A stretch of DNA of 64,000 nt from contig NMRA01000272.1 of NCBI GenBank assembly GCA_002633005.1, positions 62,001 through 126,000 on the forward strand. The letters are read 5' to 3'. The notes beneath the pieces are model-generated. The model did no database searches, was not told where the DNA came from, and saw nothing but the letters and a program-made list of their open reading frames with translations. A program made the position numbers and the translations under genes. The DNA comes from Phoronis australis. Taxonomy: Eukaryota; Phoronida; Phoronidae. This document shows positions 12,311-23,459 of the stretch, in pieces. Positions within the stretch are counted from its first letter, which is position 1, and each line of letters begins with the position of its first letter.

Positions 12311-13119
12311 TTGTTAATAAATTACGAGCTTTTCCAGAAAATCCCAGTGCAAAAACCCGCCGAGTGACGCGTCGCTGCCTCGAGATCGCCGATAGGTTAA
12401 TTAGAATTCATGAGAAAAAATATAGTTTCGACTCAGCTGATTACACGAAGTCCTCCTTAAGTTTTCAAAATAGCGTCCCTAACATTTTTAAGTTCCCGTG
12501 GAGTCGGGATTTACTCCATATTAAATCCAAAATCTGCGCTAGATCGTACATGTACTCTGCAACTCGAGAAAATTTTCTGGAGGAACACACATGTTGTTGT
12601 CACGTGATGTTTGTTTGAAGTTCGTCTACGTGTGTGAGTGAATGAGCTCGTGCGTGTCGTCAGAGTTCATTTGCCAGAGTGAACACGATGTAACGATCGG
12701 GAGATTCGGGGGTGTAAGGGTACGGAAGTTTTCACTATCACTGCGTCATTTTTGACTTTAAAAACACCAATTACGATTAATTTAACAATTCCTCATAAAA
12801 ATAACGCAAACGTTTTTACGGTATTAGTTACTTTCGGAAATAAGTGCCAGTATTTATTTCTTGCCAATGCTATGCTTCCCGTATCCTGAATAGATACGCG
12901 AACTTCTGCATTCATTTTGTTGCCACGTGAGAAATAGTAGCAATCGAAGTGGAGCACTGCATGGTCACTTGTCGCATGCGCACTACAGTCGGTTGTCAAT
13001 GGGCAAGAAAATAGTTCTCATTCAATTATTTAAAATGCGAAATAAGTAACCGTTTTTGGCCCTGTTACACAAAAAGTAACAGATCAAGTTTTAGGTGTCT
13101 TCAGAATAAAATTTTAACT
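12311..13119. other. Intronic or intergenic stretch, nothing firm
   Basis: No domain is recognised. Open frames near 12364-12618 (+) and 12793-12999 (-) have no recognisable content. Confidence 0.35.
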
Positions 13120-13262
13120 CCATGTAGAAGTTGTTTACTTTATACGATATACGAGAATGGTCTCTCCTGAGGTGTGCATGCGTGAATGAATTGATGATTG
13201 TACTTGTTTGTTTGTTTTTGTACTGTTTTATAATTTATAATAAATACCTGAAAATGTTTTTT
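13120..13262 (+). mobile_element. Solo 3' end of a Tx1/L1-type LINE
   Basis: This stretch aligns by eye with the 3' end of copy C at about 12168-12305: both have a CATGTAGAAGTT/ACGTAGAAGTT start, a CTCCTGAGGTGTG-type block, TTTGTTTGTTTTTGTA and a terminal AATAAA. It is therefore an extremely 5'-truncated insertion of the same family. Confidence 0.7.
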
Positions 13263-13787
13263 GCAAACCTGGCTAGTCTAAGGTCTACCTGAAATCGCGG
13301 CCAATTTCTCAGTCGCTACCCAGCAATGCACAATTATTGCAACAGGAGCCACCATCTTGAAGAAGAGTGCAGCTACAACCGAGCGAGCGGTCTCTTTCAT
13401 TCTCAACATGCTTACAAATACAAACAAAAAACATTCACTTTGTCTATGTGTAATACCTAACTAAAAAAAACCCCAAGCCTGGCCTACACCTGGCTTTTAA
13501 TATGTTGGGAGTACAAATTGGCCGCGGCAGCAACCTATTTGTTCAGTGCCACCTAACCATTCACACAGCGATGGTATGAGAAGATGGGGGAAATCCTTAG
13601 CTTTTCAAATAGGTTGATTTCATTTACAAAAATTGCAAGCACCAGGGCATATTTTTAAAATTTTAACCTTAAATTATGCTACTTGCTCATGGTTTCAAAG
13701 TTATATCAGTGTTTTCACTTTCTTTTAATTGAAACTTTCTGCTGATAAATTAATAGACGTTATGAAACTGATTTGGCTTAATATTTA

Positions 13788-13864
13788 ATGATGTATGTGT
13801 GTGTTTGTGTGCGAGCGTGTATGTACGTGTGTGTGCGTGTGCTTGTGTGTGTGTGTGTGAATGT
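13788..13864. repeat. TG-rich microsatellite
   Basis: An imperfect TG/CG dinucleotide run. It produces long but meaningless open frames on both strands. Confidence 0.85.
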
Positions 13865-14439
13865 AATTTTTTTTTCTGCACACAATGCTCACTTTTTGGC
13901 CACAATAGAAATATGCAACCACAGTGTCATCATTATCACTGAACAAATTATAATCCATTCTTACATTTTTGTCAATGAAAATATACATTTTTTTCATTGC
14001 TACACAAATAAATGACAATACAATAAATGCAATTATTAAGCCCAGAAAACGAATCATTATATCCAGGCTTTTAACTGTAATACAACGGCATACGTAAGCA
14101 AAACATAATATTGAGCAAAAATACCAAGGTAAAGGAAACAAAAACAAGAACAAAATAATACGGCAATAAAGAAGAACATATAAACAAGATAATAATATAC
14201 AGAAACATAAAACAAAACCAAACAAAAAGATCGAGCTAACAAAGTGTGGTTATATTTACGTTATCATAAAAATGTCTGTATAGTTAAAATAAGAAAGAAT
14301 GAAGGAGTTATAAACCAACTCTAAGTGGCAACTGGAAATGTATTTCAAAAAGATTTCTGAATGGGTTGAGAATTGGTTTTAATTAATTGAACACAATGAA
14401 GATTTATAGTGAGTTGAGGATGAAGCAGAACATTCAAAT

Positions 14440-14755
14440 TATGCTTAACCGACACACTTTGAGTAATAATAGAGTCATTAAAATACAGTCGTTGGAGTCT
14501 GTCGATAATGTGTAGAGATTTTTGCGAACACGTTATGTCGTACCTTTTGAACGCTTTGAACTCTATACGCTATTTTGTCGCCCAATCAAACAGTAAGAAA
14601 GTCCCTTTGTAAAAGACTTACATTTTCTGATTTGTATCATCAGCATATAGAAACGTCTTAGAATACTGTACATCAGGTAGGTTGTTAATAGATAGCAGGA
14701 AATCAGCGGTCCCAAAACACTGCCTTGTGGTACACCAGCATTGACGTACCCAAAG
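14440..14755 (-). mobile_element. Minus-strand LINE reverse transcriptase, 3' part (Jockey/CR1 group)
   Basis: Read on the minus strand, the sequence gives YVNAGVPQGSVLGPL, the palm motif typical of Jockey/CR1-type non-LTR elements, followed by a FYADDTNQ box (about 14637-14660) after a frameshift. The catalytic aspartate pair is preserved but the reading frame is not. The copy is interrupted exactly before YVNAGVPQ by the inverted-repeat element at 14756-16331; the upstream part resumes at 16332. The left limit is approximate. Confidence 0.75.
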
Positions 14756-16331
14756 GGGCTATTCGGAGAATTCTCCTCGCGGTGTCGCTGCTGTACTAGT
14801 GGTGATTGAATTGCGCATGCGTCGCTGTCTGCATGTAAACAGCTGGTAAAAAGACGGATTGTTATCAAAATACGTCGTCGCGCTAAGCCTTATTATTGCT
14901 ATTTTCCCTGGTGCAAGTCTTCGACAGGTGATCACAAATTCCCAAAAGACCTAAGGTTGCTATATTCGTGTAGAATTGCGGTCAAAAGGGTCAACCAACT
15001 GACAAAAAGTGTGTGGATGCCAAAGACCCATTGGGAGACTACATAACGTTACTTGGTAAGTTTTTAGCAATCAAGTTTCTATCGACATCGTTCGGTGATG
15101 TTATCACCACCAGTTACCCCAATGAATAACGGGTTTATTGAATGGAGCTAAGTGTTTCTTTTCGGCTAGCACTACATATTCACAGATTGTCCTGGGTGGG
15201 AATGGGCCCAATATAAGAGGTGTATGGTACGTGAGGAAGTCATGGGTGACTTTTCATAGCAGTTTCTCTTCAGAGCTATACTATGTCCAATAAAATTCCC
15301 TAGATGAGTGAGTTTCCTTATTTTATAGCGGACACCATCCCCAGGACTACCAGATTAGTTACCGAATTAACATGAATAAGCTATTCAGTAAACGCTGCAT
15401 TGGAATAAATATATACACCTAGAATGAGTTTTACTTGAGGTCAGAAGCACATTTTAGGTGTCGTGAAAAATGCCCATTGTTAAATCACTTTTAGCCTGTT
15501 TCACACATTTTAATTCAGATCTTAAATGAGACTTGGGTACAAAGATTATTAGTTTCTACATACACTAAACATGAAGATGAAACGTCAAGTATGTTCTGTC
15601 TTACTAAAGTAGTTTTGAATTGTGTTTTCTTTTATAATTTGCTAGTATTTCTCTGACTATTCTGTTACAGGTAAGAAAAAACGACTGAAACCAGCCGGCT
15701 GACCGTCTATTTTACCTTTTGACAAAGTGAAAAGCAATCCTTCAGCAATAACCTGAGAGAATTGAACTTAATTCAGAAATTCAGGATTTGATATGCCTGA
15801 TTATGGACTCCGTTGCGTGGGAAAATTACAATTCTTTTTAACAATGTTGTTTCTTTGTATGTATGTGGTTGTTCAGTTTGCCATTTTGTTTTTTAAATAC
15901 ACTAAAAATTATTTATTCTCGAATCTTGTGAACAGCAGATTCTTATCCAGCAAGCTACAATTGAAAACATTCTTTTCTTGCATGGGGAACTTTTGTTGTG
16001 GATGAGTTAACACAAAACTTAAAATTGTTCAAAGGCCTTCTTAAGAAAGCCCTACACACACAAACAAATCAAATGAAAGTATCTCAATTAACAGGCATCA
16101 GTAGAATAAACATGGAATAATCGTTAAACTAATCAAAATCCTTACCTTTGTATAAGGTCGTGCTTACTTCCTCTCAAAGAAGCACCCTTTTCATGCAACC
16201 TCAGATTCATTTGGCACGGCAACAAGCCATTTCACCATGTATTTAAAGGGCTCGCGAAGTCGAGGCTCTTAATCTATCACCACTAGTACATGGGCGCCCT
16301 CTAGTTAATGTAATTTTTCCGAATAGCCCCA
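14756..16331 (+). mobile_element. DNA transposon-like element with terminal inverted repeats, THAP-like remnant
   Basis: The ends match in inverted orientation: GGGGCTATTCGGA at the left and TCCGAATAGCCCC at the right, and an inner block GTACTAGTGGTGAT is also shared inverted. The element splits a LINE reverse transcriptase frame, which defines the insertion. Inside, about 14879-15050, one frame reads AKPYYCYFPWCKSS and HKFPKDLRLL. This resembles the start of a THAP zinc finger (C-x4-C, then FPKD), followed by a donor CTTG|GTAAG. At about 15660-15700 an acceptor TTACAG precedes a short frame ending in a stop. A relative lies inverted at about 40720-41890. The target duplication is not clear, so the superfamily is left open; P-like is possible because of the THAP-like segment. 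Confidence 0.68.
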
Positions 16332-16960
16332 TTGGCGATTCATCAGAAACAACTCCATCCACACGAAATCCATAGGTGGTTCTATTTAAAAGATACGACT
16401 GAATAAAACTATGCACTTATTCCATCCTTACGAAGTTTTAATAACAGATTATGTGGCATCATATCAAACGCAGAAGCTAGACCCAGAAAAAGAGCACGAA
16501 CATTATTCCGCTGAGTAGAGACTGTGAATAATCTCGATCAATTGAGACGTGGTGATTTTCCCTGACACCAGTTTTAGCAGAATATAACAAATTGTGAGTT
16601 ATCAAGTAGTCATATATAATGGAAATTTAGTTTTTTTTTAAATCGTTTTGAGAGGAAATAGAATAGAGTAATGGGGCGATAATTGGACACTTCGGTTGTT
16701 GAATCTTTTTATGCACAGGCATCACCAATCCACGTTTCCACTTTGATGGGAAAGTACCAAAATAAAAATCTTATTAAGAAATTTGGTTACTGCACAGTAA
16801 GAGAATTTTCAAGTAATTTGAATATGTTACTCATTATCTGTTGAAAAGTCACTTTTCGAAGTACCAATATTTTAAAGAGGTCTTTCGACCTCATCCGCAA
16901 TGGCTTGAATTAAATATACTGGACGGTGTCGCCTACTATCCATATTTGGAAAGTCACGTG
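16332..16960 (-). mobile_element. Minus-strand LINE reverse transcriptase, 5' part (Jockey/CR1 group)
   Basis: Minus-strand frames give VPSKWKRGLVMPVHK at about 16709-16753, THNLLYSAKTGVREN at about 16551-16602, and LFLGLASAFDMMPHNLLLKL with the first catalytic aspartate at about 16433-16492. They end in RVDGVVSDESPM just before 16332. Together with the piece below 14756 this makes one reverse transcriptase split by a later insertion. Frameshifts and stops show decay. Confidence 0.72.
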
Positions 16961-19612
16961 CAAAGTTGCCTCAGTGTGTCTTTTATTCGTGAAACAATTC
17001 AAAAATAAATTTGATTTATCTAATTTTGAAGAAGCATAATCACCAGTGTTATTCTGTTTAAGACAAGGAAATGTACCATGAGTGGACTCACCAAAAGATT
17101 CGTGTATATAAACACGGATACCTCAGCCTTCATTACTGTGATACGCAATAGAGTATTCAGGAATCACACAATCAGATTTAATTTGATCATGCAGCAACTA
17201 ACCTGCCTCACAAATGGCGACTATTTTATAATTATAGTTATTAGACTTCACAATGTTTATGTTAGTGAATAAGATACTGAACACACCATTGGGTGCGAAG
17301 GGACCAGGATTCGATTTAACATCACCACAGTAGAGGTCAAATTAGAAATTCATTGGGCAGAAAACAGGAACCCCGTAGGTTTCTATGAAAGTAGTCATCC
17401 ACTATCAACTATTTTGCAACCTGTTTCACCTACACAAATATTGCATAACGACTCAAGGCTGCAAGTACTAATAACAAGCTGAACACCTACAGGTATAACA
17501 AAACAAAATACGAAAGCGATATTGACAATACCGTGAAACTAAGTGATGGGTATAACATAGAATAATACTTAAATAGAACAAAACAAATAATACACAGCAG
17601 GGCAAGGGTGACGCAAAAGAAAGAACACATATACTAAGTATCGAGTGACGGACAGGCTTCCAACCAGGTAACCCTGATGCATGAAAACTAGGCAATATAA
17701 ACCAGAGAAGCTGTCGCACACAACATTTTTATATGCAATTATTTTTTTAGCATCCTAGTACTCGTAAGTATGTGCAAGAAATTTGTGAATATTAGGTATA
17801 TTTTTGTGACATCTAGTAAATCTACTGTTTGGCTAGCAGTAGCAAAATGTTAAATAGAAAATGTGTCTCGTAAAACCCAATAATAACACATTTGTAAGAG
17901 AGACAGTTTGAAGTTGAATGAGGGACGTTTGAAGTAGTTTTCTGAATTCCTTCCAAAAATCTTGTACAGGGCGACAATCCCAAAAAACGTCTGGCAGCGT
18001 CTCTGGAGCTTTATTACAAAAGGAGCATTAATTAGAATCCCGAACTTTGATTTTGGCTATAAAAGCATTTGTTGCAATAATTCCCGGTATTTGATATACA
18101 GGTTAGTTTCAGCAGACTTCATTAACAAGAAAGAAGAGTGTGCCACCAACGAATCACACAGACTATTAGAGGATATTGGAACGGTAAATAAGCATAAACA
18201 AATGATATGATCAACGCGATAGGTAATGCCTGTTGATTGTTAATCAAATTATTTTTCCCATTCTTTACTGAATGCGGTAAGACAGGCACATTGCACAATA
18301 GAATACCAGGAGAACGATGGGTAGAGTTAATACAAACTGGTGACTGAACACATGAAATGTGTTGGGTGGTCTTCAACAGGCGTGGGCCACTAGTGAAATG
18401 GTACGGCTCACGGAGATCATCTAACAAACGTACAATTTAAGTTCACTTTAGTAGGCGAAGAGATACATGTCACATTGCAATTGACAAATCTAACGATAAG
18501 AACAGATTAAGAGGACTGAACTTCACAGACATATGTGGGACAGTTCAGTTATAACAGTTCAGTTATAACGAGTGATCAACAAGTAAACACATAAATAAAA
18601 CGAGGAGCAAAATATAACCATGGGTATACTCATATTACTACGTTTACAAGACTATGCATATGAAGTCTGTGGATCATATCAGCACAAGTGGGATCAGACA
18701 TTACTTTATGGGTGTCTATCCAAGTTTTCTTTATGTGGAAAATCAGAAGCTTACGTTCGCCAGAAACTATGTATTCTAAAGAAATTTGCCGTTTATCATT
18801 TTTAAAGAAAATGCACATGTGATGAGCAATTGGCGTATGACGAATATTCAACAAAGGCGCTTAATATATGGAAACAAATTTCGCATTGGATTAATAATTC
18901 TGACGCAGTCAAAAGGGTCACGGGGGGACGGTGCCCCCATTCAATTACTTAGAATCTCTCCATTGGTATAGTTTCAAGGAATGTTCTAAACCCCCCCTAC
19001 CCCCTCGACCCACGACCCTGTCGACCTACTACCCCCTCGGCCCACGGCCCCACAACCCCTCGACCCTGTCTACAAAAGTTCGACTCGATCTGAATCTAGA
19101 ACAAGCGCTGACTTGCTGATCAACGAGTCGGACCTTCACTGCTTTTTTTGCAATCAAGAGAGTAGATTAGGCAACTTTGAAAGGCAAAAACAGAAAAAAA
19201 TAACCCGACCAAATCAAATCAAAGACTTACCAACGTTACAAATATCGTTCGCGGCAAAGTGTAATCGTCTCGGCTGCTCTTCAGTCAATGGCATATTCAA
19301 GCTCTTTTGGGAGAGAGTGAGGAACCGACGAACATGTAATTTCTTCATTAAATACAAACTGCTAGCTTAAAAGTATCTCAACATTACATAAAGCTCAGGT
19401 TGTTACTGTTTCAACGCCCTCAAAGGTCCTGTTTTGCGCGTACGGGCTCCTGCACCTTCGCACTTGATGCACACCAAGAAAATGCGAGACAACCGGGGTC
19501 TAAAGAAGACAAAAGTCGAAATACCACTTTGGAGCTGTCGCGTTGTTGAAAATGTTACATTTGTTTTGATCCAATGATTGATTTTACTTAATTGGAATAT
19601 TTTCATTTTCAG
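16961..19612. other. Intron before the terminal exon, no gene recognised
   Basis: Several open frames under 105 codons show no domain. A C-rich degenerate minisatellite with CCCCTCGACCC-like units lies at about 18990-19075. The stretch ends with a strong acceptor (TTTTCATTTTCAG) for the exon at 19613. Confidence 0.45.
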
Positions 19613-20901
19613 TGGCAGATTATTTATGGAAGCACCTGGTTGAAAAAGGAGAGGCTAATTTCACTGTGATGTTTGCCCTTACTGCCTGCACAACCTCGTT
19701 TGTTATAATGTACATATGGTACATGCGCAATGCATACTTAAAGAAAACAAAAAAACTGGAGAAAGAAGCAAAGCAACAATTCCGTTCACTTGTCAAAAAA
19801 CTAAGATCTCGTCTAGACGAGAATAATCAAAATGACCAGTTCTTCGATGACTTACAAATGGACAAAGAAACTGCTGACATAGGTAGATTTTTTACCCTAT
19901 GTGACCATATGGTAGGAAAAGACAAACAGCATCTTCGTCAGAACGCAGCGTCAAGAACGAAAGAAGCAGTTCTGCTTATTAAGCACGAACTAAACAGAAT
20001 TGCACTCTTTCAAAGCCACGCGACTAGAGACAAGGAAGCCATTGAAAGAGCTTTGCAAAACTACCAAGCTACGGCTGTGTACCACGTTCAAACAGAAGTT
20101 CTCAAAGATAAAACATTGGTAGAAAAATCACGTCAACTTATTCTGGCATTGACCCTCAAATCCACAATAGAGAAAATGGAGCATGATGAAGATCTTGATG
20201 GAATGGAACGACTGCTCTCCGTAGCGGAAACAAAAGGTTTTTTTGATCTTCTGGAAGAATTTGAAATGTTAAGGGATAAATTAACAGACCTAAAAACTTT
20301 GGCTCAGTATAAGCAAATGCTCCTGAAAATGGGGAGAAAGAGGATTGCCGAATTGCGGGCATATAAAGACCCCCCAATACCTGTGCATGAAACGATGATA
20401 GCAACTTTGCTGATACTTGGATTTCGAGAAGAACTTACTCGTGATTGGACAAGCTGCTTGCGAATTTGTCAGGGAAAAAAAGGTCTCCACTGGAATTTGA
20501 TGAACTTCAAGGTGGACAACTTGCATCCGTCTATCGCTGCAAGAGCCATCGAAATCCTTGATATTTACCGTTTGGAGGACCTGAAGGCAGTAAGTAAAAC
20601 TGCGTATCACTTCTATGTGTGGGCACATGCTATAGCCTGTCATGTTCTTCATAAAACCGAAGATGTTGTCCCAGCTGGCCGTGCTCAACAAAGACAATTG
20701 TTGGGAATAGAAAAAGTACCAGCGCAAGTGAGCAGTTGCACGGAAAGGAAACAGAACAATACACTTTCCCGTTGTGGGATTGAGAATCAAATCACTCCCA
20801 GTCTATTCTTTAGCGACAAAAGTAGAAGTGTTGCAACGGTGTACAAGGCAAGTATGGGCGATAGCGTTTCGAGCGTTCTACCTCGTGCAATGGATTTATA
20901 G
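19613..20901 (+). CDS. Terminal exon: transmembrane helix, coiled coil and dynein-stalk-head-like cytoplasmic domain
   Basis: This 1289-base exon follows acceptor TTTTCATTTTCAG and begins in phase 1, the phase of the Ig and TSP1 exons. A GTG overlapping the acceptor is not a start. Numbering from that GTG, residues 17-38 are a hydrophobic helix preceded by sequon NFT and followed by R and K residues, so the C-terminus should be cytoplasmic. Residues 45-245 are helical and charged, probably coiled coil. Residues 244-345 follow the dynein heavy-chain stalk head: RIAELRAYKDPPIPV, LLILG, a tryptophan at 279, LMNFKVDNL, then LKAVSKTAYHFYVWAHAI. After it HKTEDVVPAGR resembles the start of the second stalk helix. 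There are no AAA modules. In dynein this domain binds microtubules; that role here is inference. A polar tail ends at a TAG. Membership in the Ig/TSP1 gene rests on strand, order and phase. Confidence 0.78.
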
Positions 20902-22560
20902 TGAAACAAGGTGACTTTGAGGAAATACTTTAGAAAGACATGGCACTTCCGGGACTTTCATATGCAGAGCAGTTGTCGTTTTCAAAATGTATTGTACGCG
21001 TGTCTAATGTCGGCTCATAGATAACGGGTAAGGTAGGAACAGTATGGCAGAAGTCATTACGAGTCACTTCGGAGCACCGTTAGAGGCTTTATGGTGCGAG
21101 TACCACGAAGCTACCATCAGATGAAAAAGAATGAAAGCGAGGGATAAATGGATCCAATTCGGGCCCTGCTGTCGGTTTTCAAAACAGAATTGCGGGACAG
21201 TTGGTGTTAATATCTTTGATACGTGGGTTGTATTACGTAGACACAAAAGTGTAGCCAGTGAAATTCGTGTGATCAAATCACGTGCTGATTTCATGAATGT
21301 GATGTAATCACGATTTCCTTGAGTATACGGAAGTAAGATATGAGGTGTTAGGTAATGCGATCTACTTCAGCGCTATAAAGTGGCAAGCGCTGGTTTTCAT
21401 CATGACAACAAAAAATCAACCATACTCTTGCATTCTAATTTCGTCTATATTAATTCACAAAAATAACATTTAACTTTACTTTTTTCACTTGCTGGGTACA
21501 ATATGTTACTATCATTTCCACTGCAACATAATAAAATAGTTACCAACTAGCAACACTATTTGAATGATGTCTGTTGTAATTCTGTCTTTCCAAAAAGGAT
21601 TAAGATTTTAAACACTGCTCATGGCTTTTCTAACACGGCTCAACATTTCCAAACATGGTACAAAGTATTCAAAACATAGTGCGGCACTGAGTCGGTAAGG
21701 AGAACAATGGTCATATCGAGTACTAACCAATTCAGCAAGTCTCCTATCATGTCGACGAGTTTGATATAAGCAACGCTAGTGTCTAGCTGGAAAGACAGGA
21801 CTTCGCGAAATATCACATTGTATTTTCAGCAGCTGGTCATAGCTCTATCTGAACCTTGTTAGCTGACTTTCCAGGAACCCGTTTCATGAACACAAAGTCC
21901 GTTTTTTGGTTTTCGATTTTGACTTAAACAGCCATAGGTGAGCATACAGACTATGATTTCGCTGTCTGTTACGATTCCCAAAACTAAGCCAGGCGGTTTG
22001 CGAAATACGTTTTCAAAAATACCTTAATCTTGAAACTGGAGATTTTTTACAATTGTTGGGATACCTTTGGGATCTCGTTTACATGAGAAGACGTTAGTAT
22101 GAATGGAAAATATTCCATATGTGCAGGTTAGTCACACTACGTTGTTTCTACGGTGCCTTGCCGGTTGTCGAATCGAAATCAGACGATCTCCAATTTGACA
22201 TTGTTTAGGGACATTACAATGTGGCAATATGAAGAAAATCTGTCCCTCGGCAGCTTACAGTGATGATAGTCGTAAATTTTGATCATTTAGACCAACAGTC
22301 CATTGTGACCAAAGTTTCAATCTAAACCTGTTCAGTATCAAGCCTACTTTCAGTCTGTTTTAATTTTGATCTTAAGAAATGCCGTGAAACGTGGTTCAGA
22401 CATATTGGTCTTAAGTTATCAGGATTTCGGTCCACATCAAGACAGAAAAACTCTCACGAAACGGGCTCCAGGTCCATTACCGGACAGGAAATGAAAACCG
22501 TCATTTTTGTGCAGTTTATGTAACAGTAATATCCTACACATTTTGCATTGCACGTAATAT
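20902..22560. other. 3' flank of the receptor-like gene
   Basis: This holds the likely 3' UTR and flank. An AATAAA is present at 21530-21535. No other gene is seen. Confidence 0.45.
21530..21535 (+). terminator. Possible polyadenylation signal AATAAA
   Basis: The hexamer lies about 630 bases after the stop codon at 20901 in an AT-rich context. It is a candidate only; nothing else marks the transcript end. Confidence 0.3.
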
Positions 22561-22561
22561 T

Positions 22562-23459
22562 TCCAGACTGTGTTCCATCGAAGCAGGAGCCCCGGTTTAA
22601 AACAGATATTCCGGAGTCGAAAACAGACCCGGGCACTTTCAAAACAGTTATAGGGCCCGAAAAACTCGAACCCGGACCTTTAAAACAGGAACCCCGGAGA
22701 TCGGACGGGAAACCCAGACAATTTTTCAAATTTTCTAAGACCGATGTCAGTAGCTTCAAACTTTGAGTTATACCATCTTTCCAGTTGTTTTCTGCGTTTG
22801 TTTGTTAAAAATTGTCAGTAATAAAAAGAAACTTATATCACGTTGACTTTGTTATTTGATTTGTATCGGTGAAACTCGTGTAACTTGTCTGTGGGCAACT
22901 TTCAAAATGATCAACATACGTTGTTACAGTGTCTCGTTGGATAATAAAATTAGGTTAATTTCTGATTATTCAATAATTTGTCCAAAATATTTTCCAAAAT
23001 AAAAAACAAAAATATTATTTCGCCTGTGCCATTCTTGAATAAACCGTCGTGACATGTACCCAACCTCGTGGAAGAAGAATAGTTGATTGAAGAATTGGGC
23101 AACGCAATATTTCAAGGCGTCGAAAGCCGAGTAAAAGACCTCACTTTAGCAGCAGACTAACGTAGAACGCCAACCAGTCACGCATGTAAGTTGTCTAAAA
23201 TTCTCATATAGTAAAACAACATATCACATCTATTTAAAGTAGGAAGATTTATTTTTCAACAAAAAAGTTTAACAGAAAGTGCGGGAGTGATGTTTCTGTC
23301 CCCGGGTTGCCTGTCTGATCCTGGGGTTCCTGATTTGAAGGTGGGGGTTGGTGGTTTTCGGGCTGGTTAGCTGTTCTGAAGGTGCAGGGGTCAGTTTTCG
23401 TCTCCGCGGGAATATCTGTTTTCACCGGGTTCTTGTTTCGACGGAACACCCTAATCAAA
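22562..23459. repeat. Inverted pair of GC-rich, minisatellite-like repeats
   Basis: The arms are about 22562-22744 and 23268-23459. Each carries irregular short units of the form CAGGAACCCCGG / AAAACAGATATTCC, and each reads as a run of KTDIP, KTDP, QEP and GNPG-like peptides on opposite strands. The resemblance shows that the two arms are diverged inverted copies separated by about 0.5 kb of AT-rich sequence. Protein-like periodicity is a by-product of the repeat, not evidence of a gene. Confidence 0.65.

Noticed and set aside
13785-14242. Long hydrophobic frames on both strands around 13.8-14.2 kb
   Set aside because: They arise from a TG/CA microsatellite and AT-rich sequence, with no domain or splice context.
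19612-19614. GTG as a start codon for the 429-residue frame
   Set aside because: The G is the last base of the splice acceptor TTTTCATTTTCAG; the frame continues a phase-1 exon.
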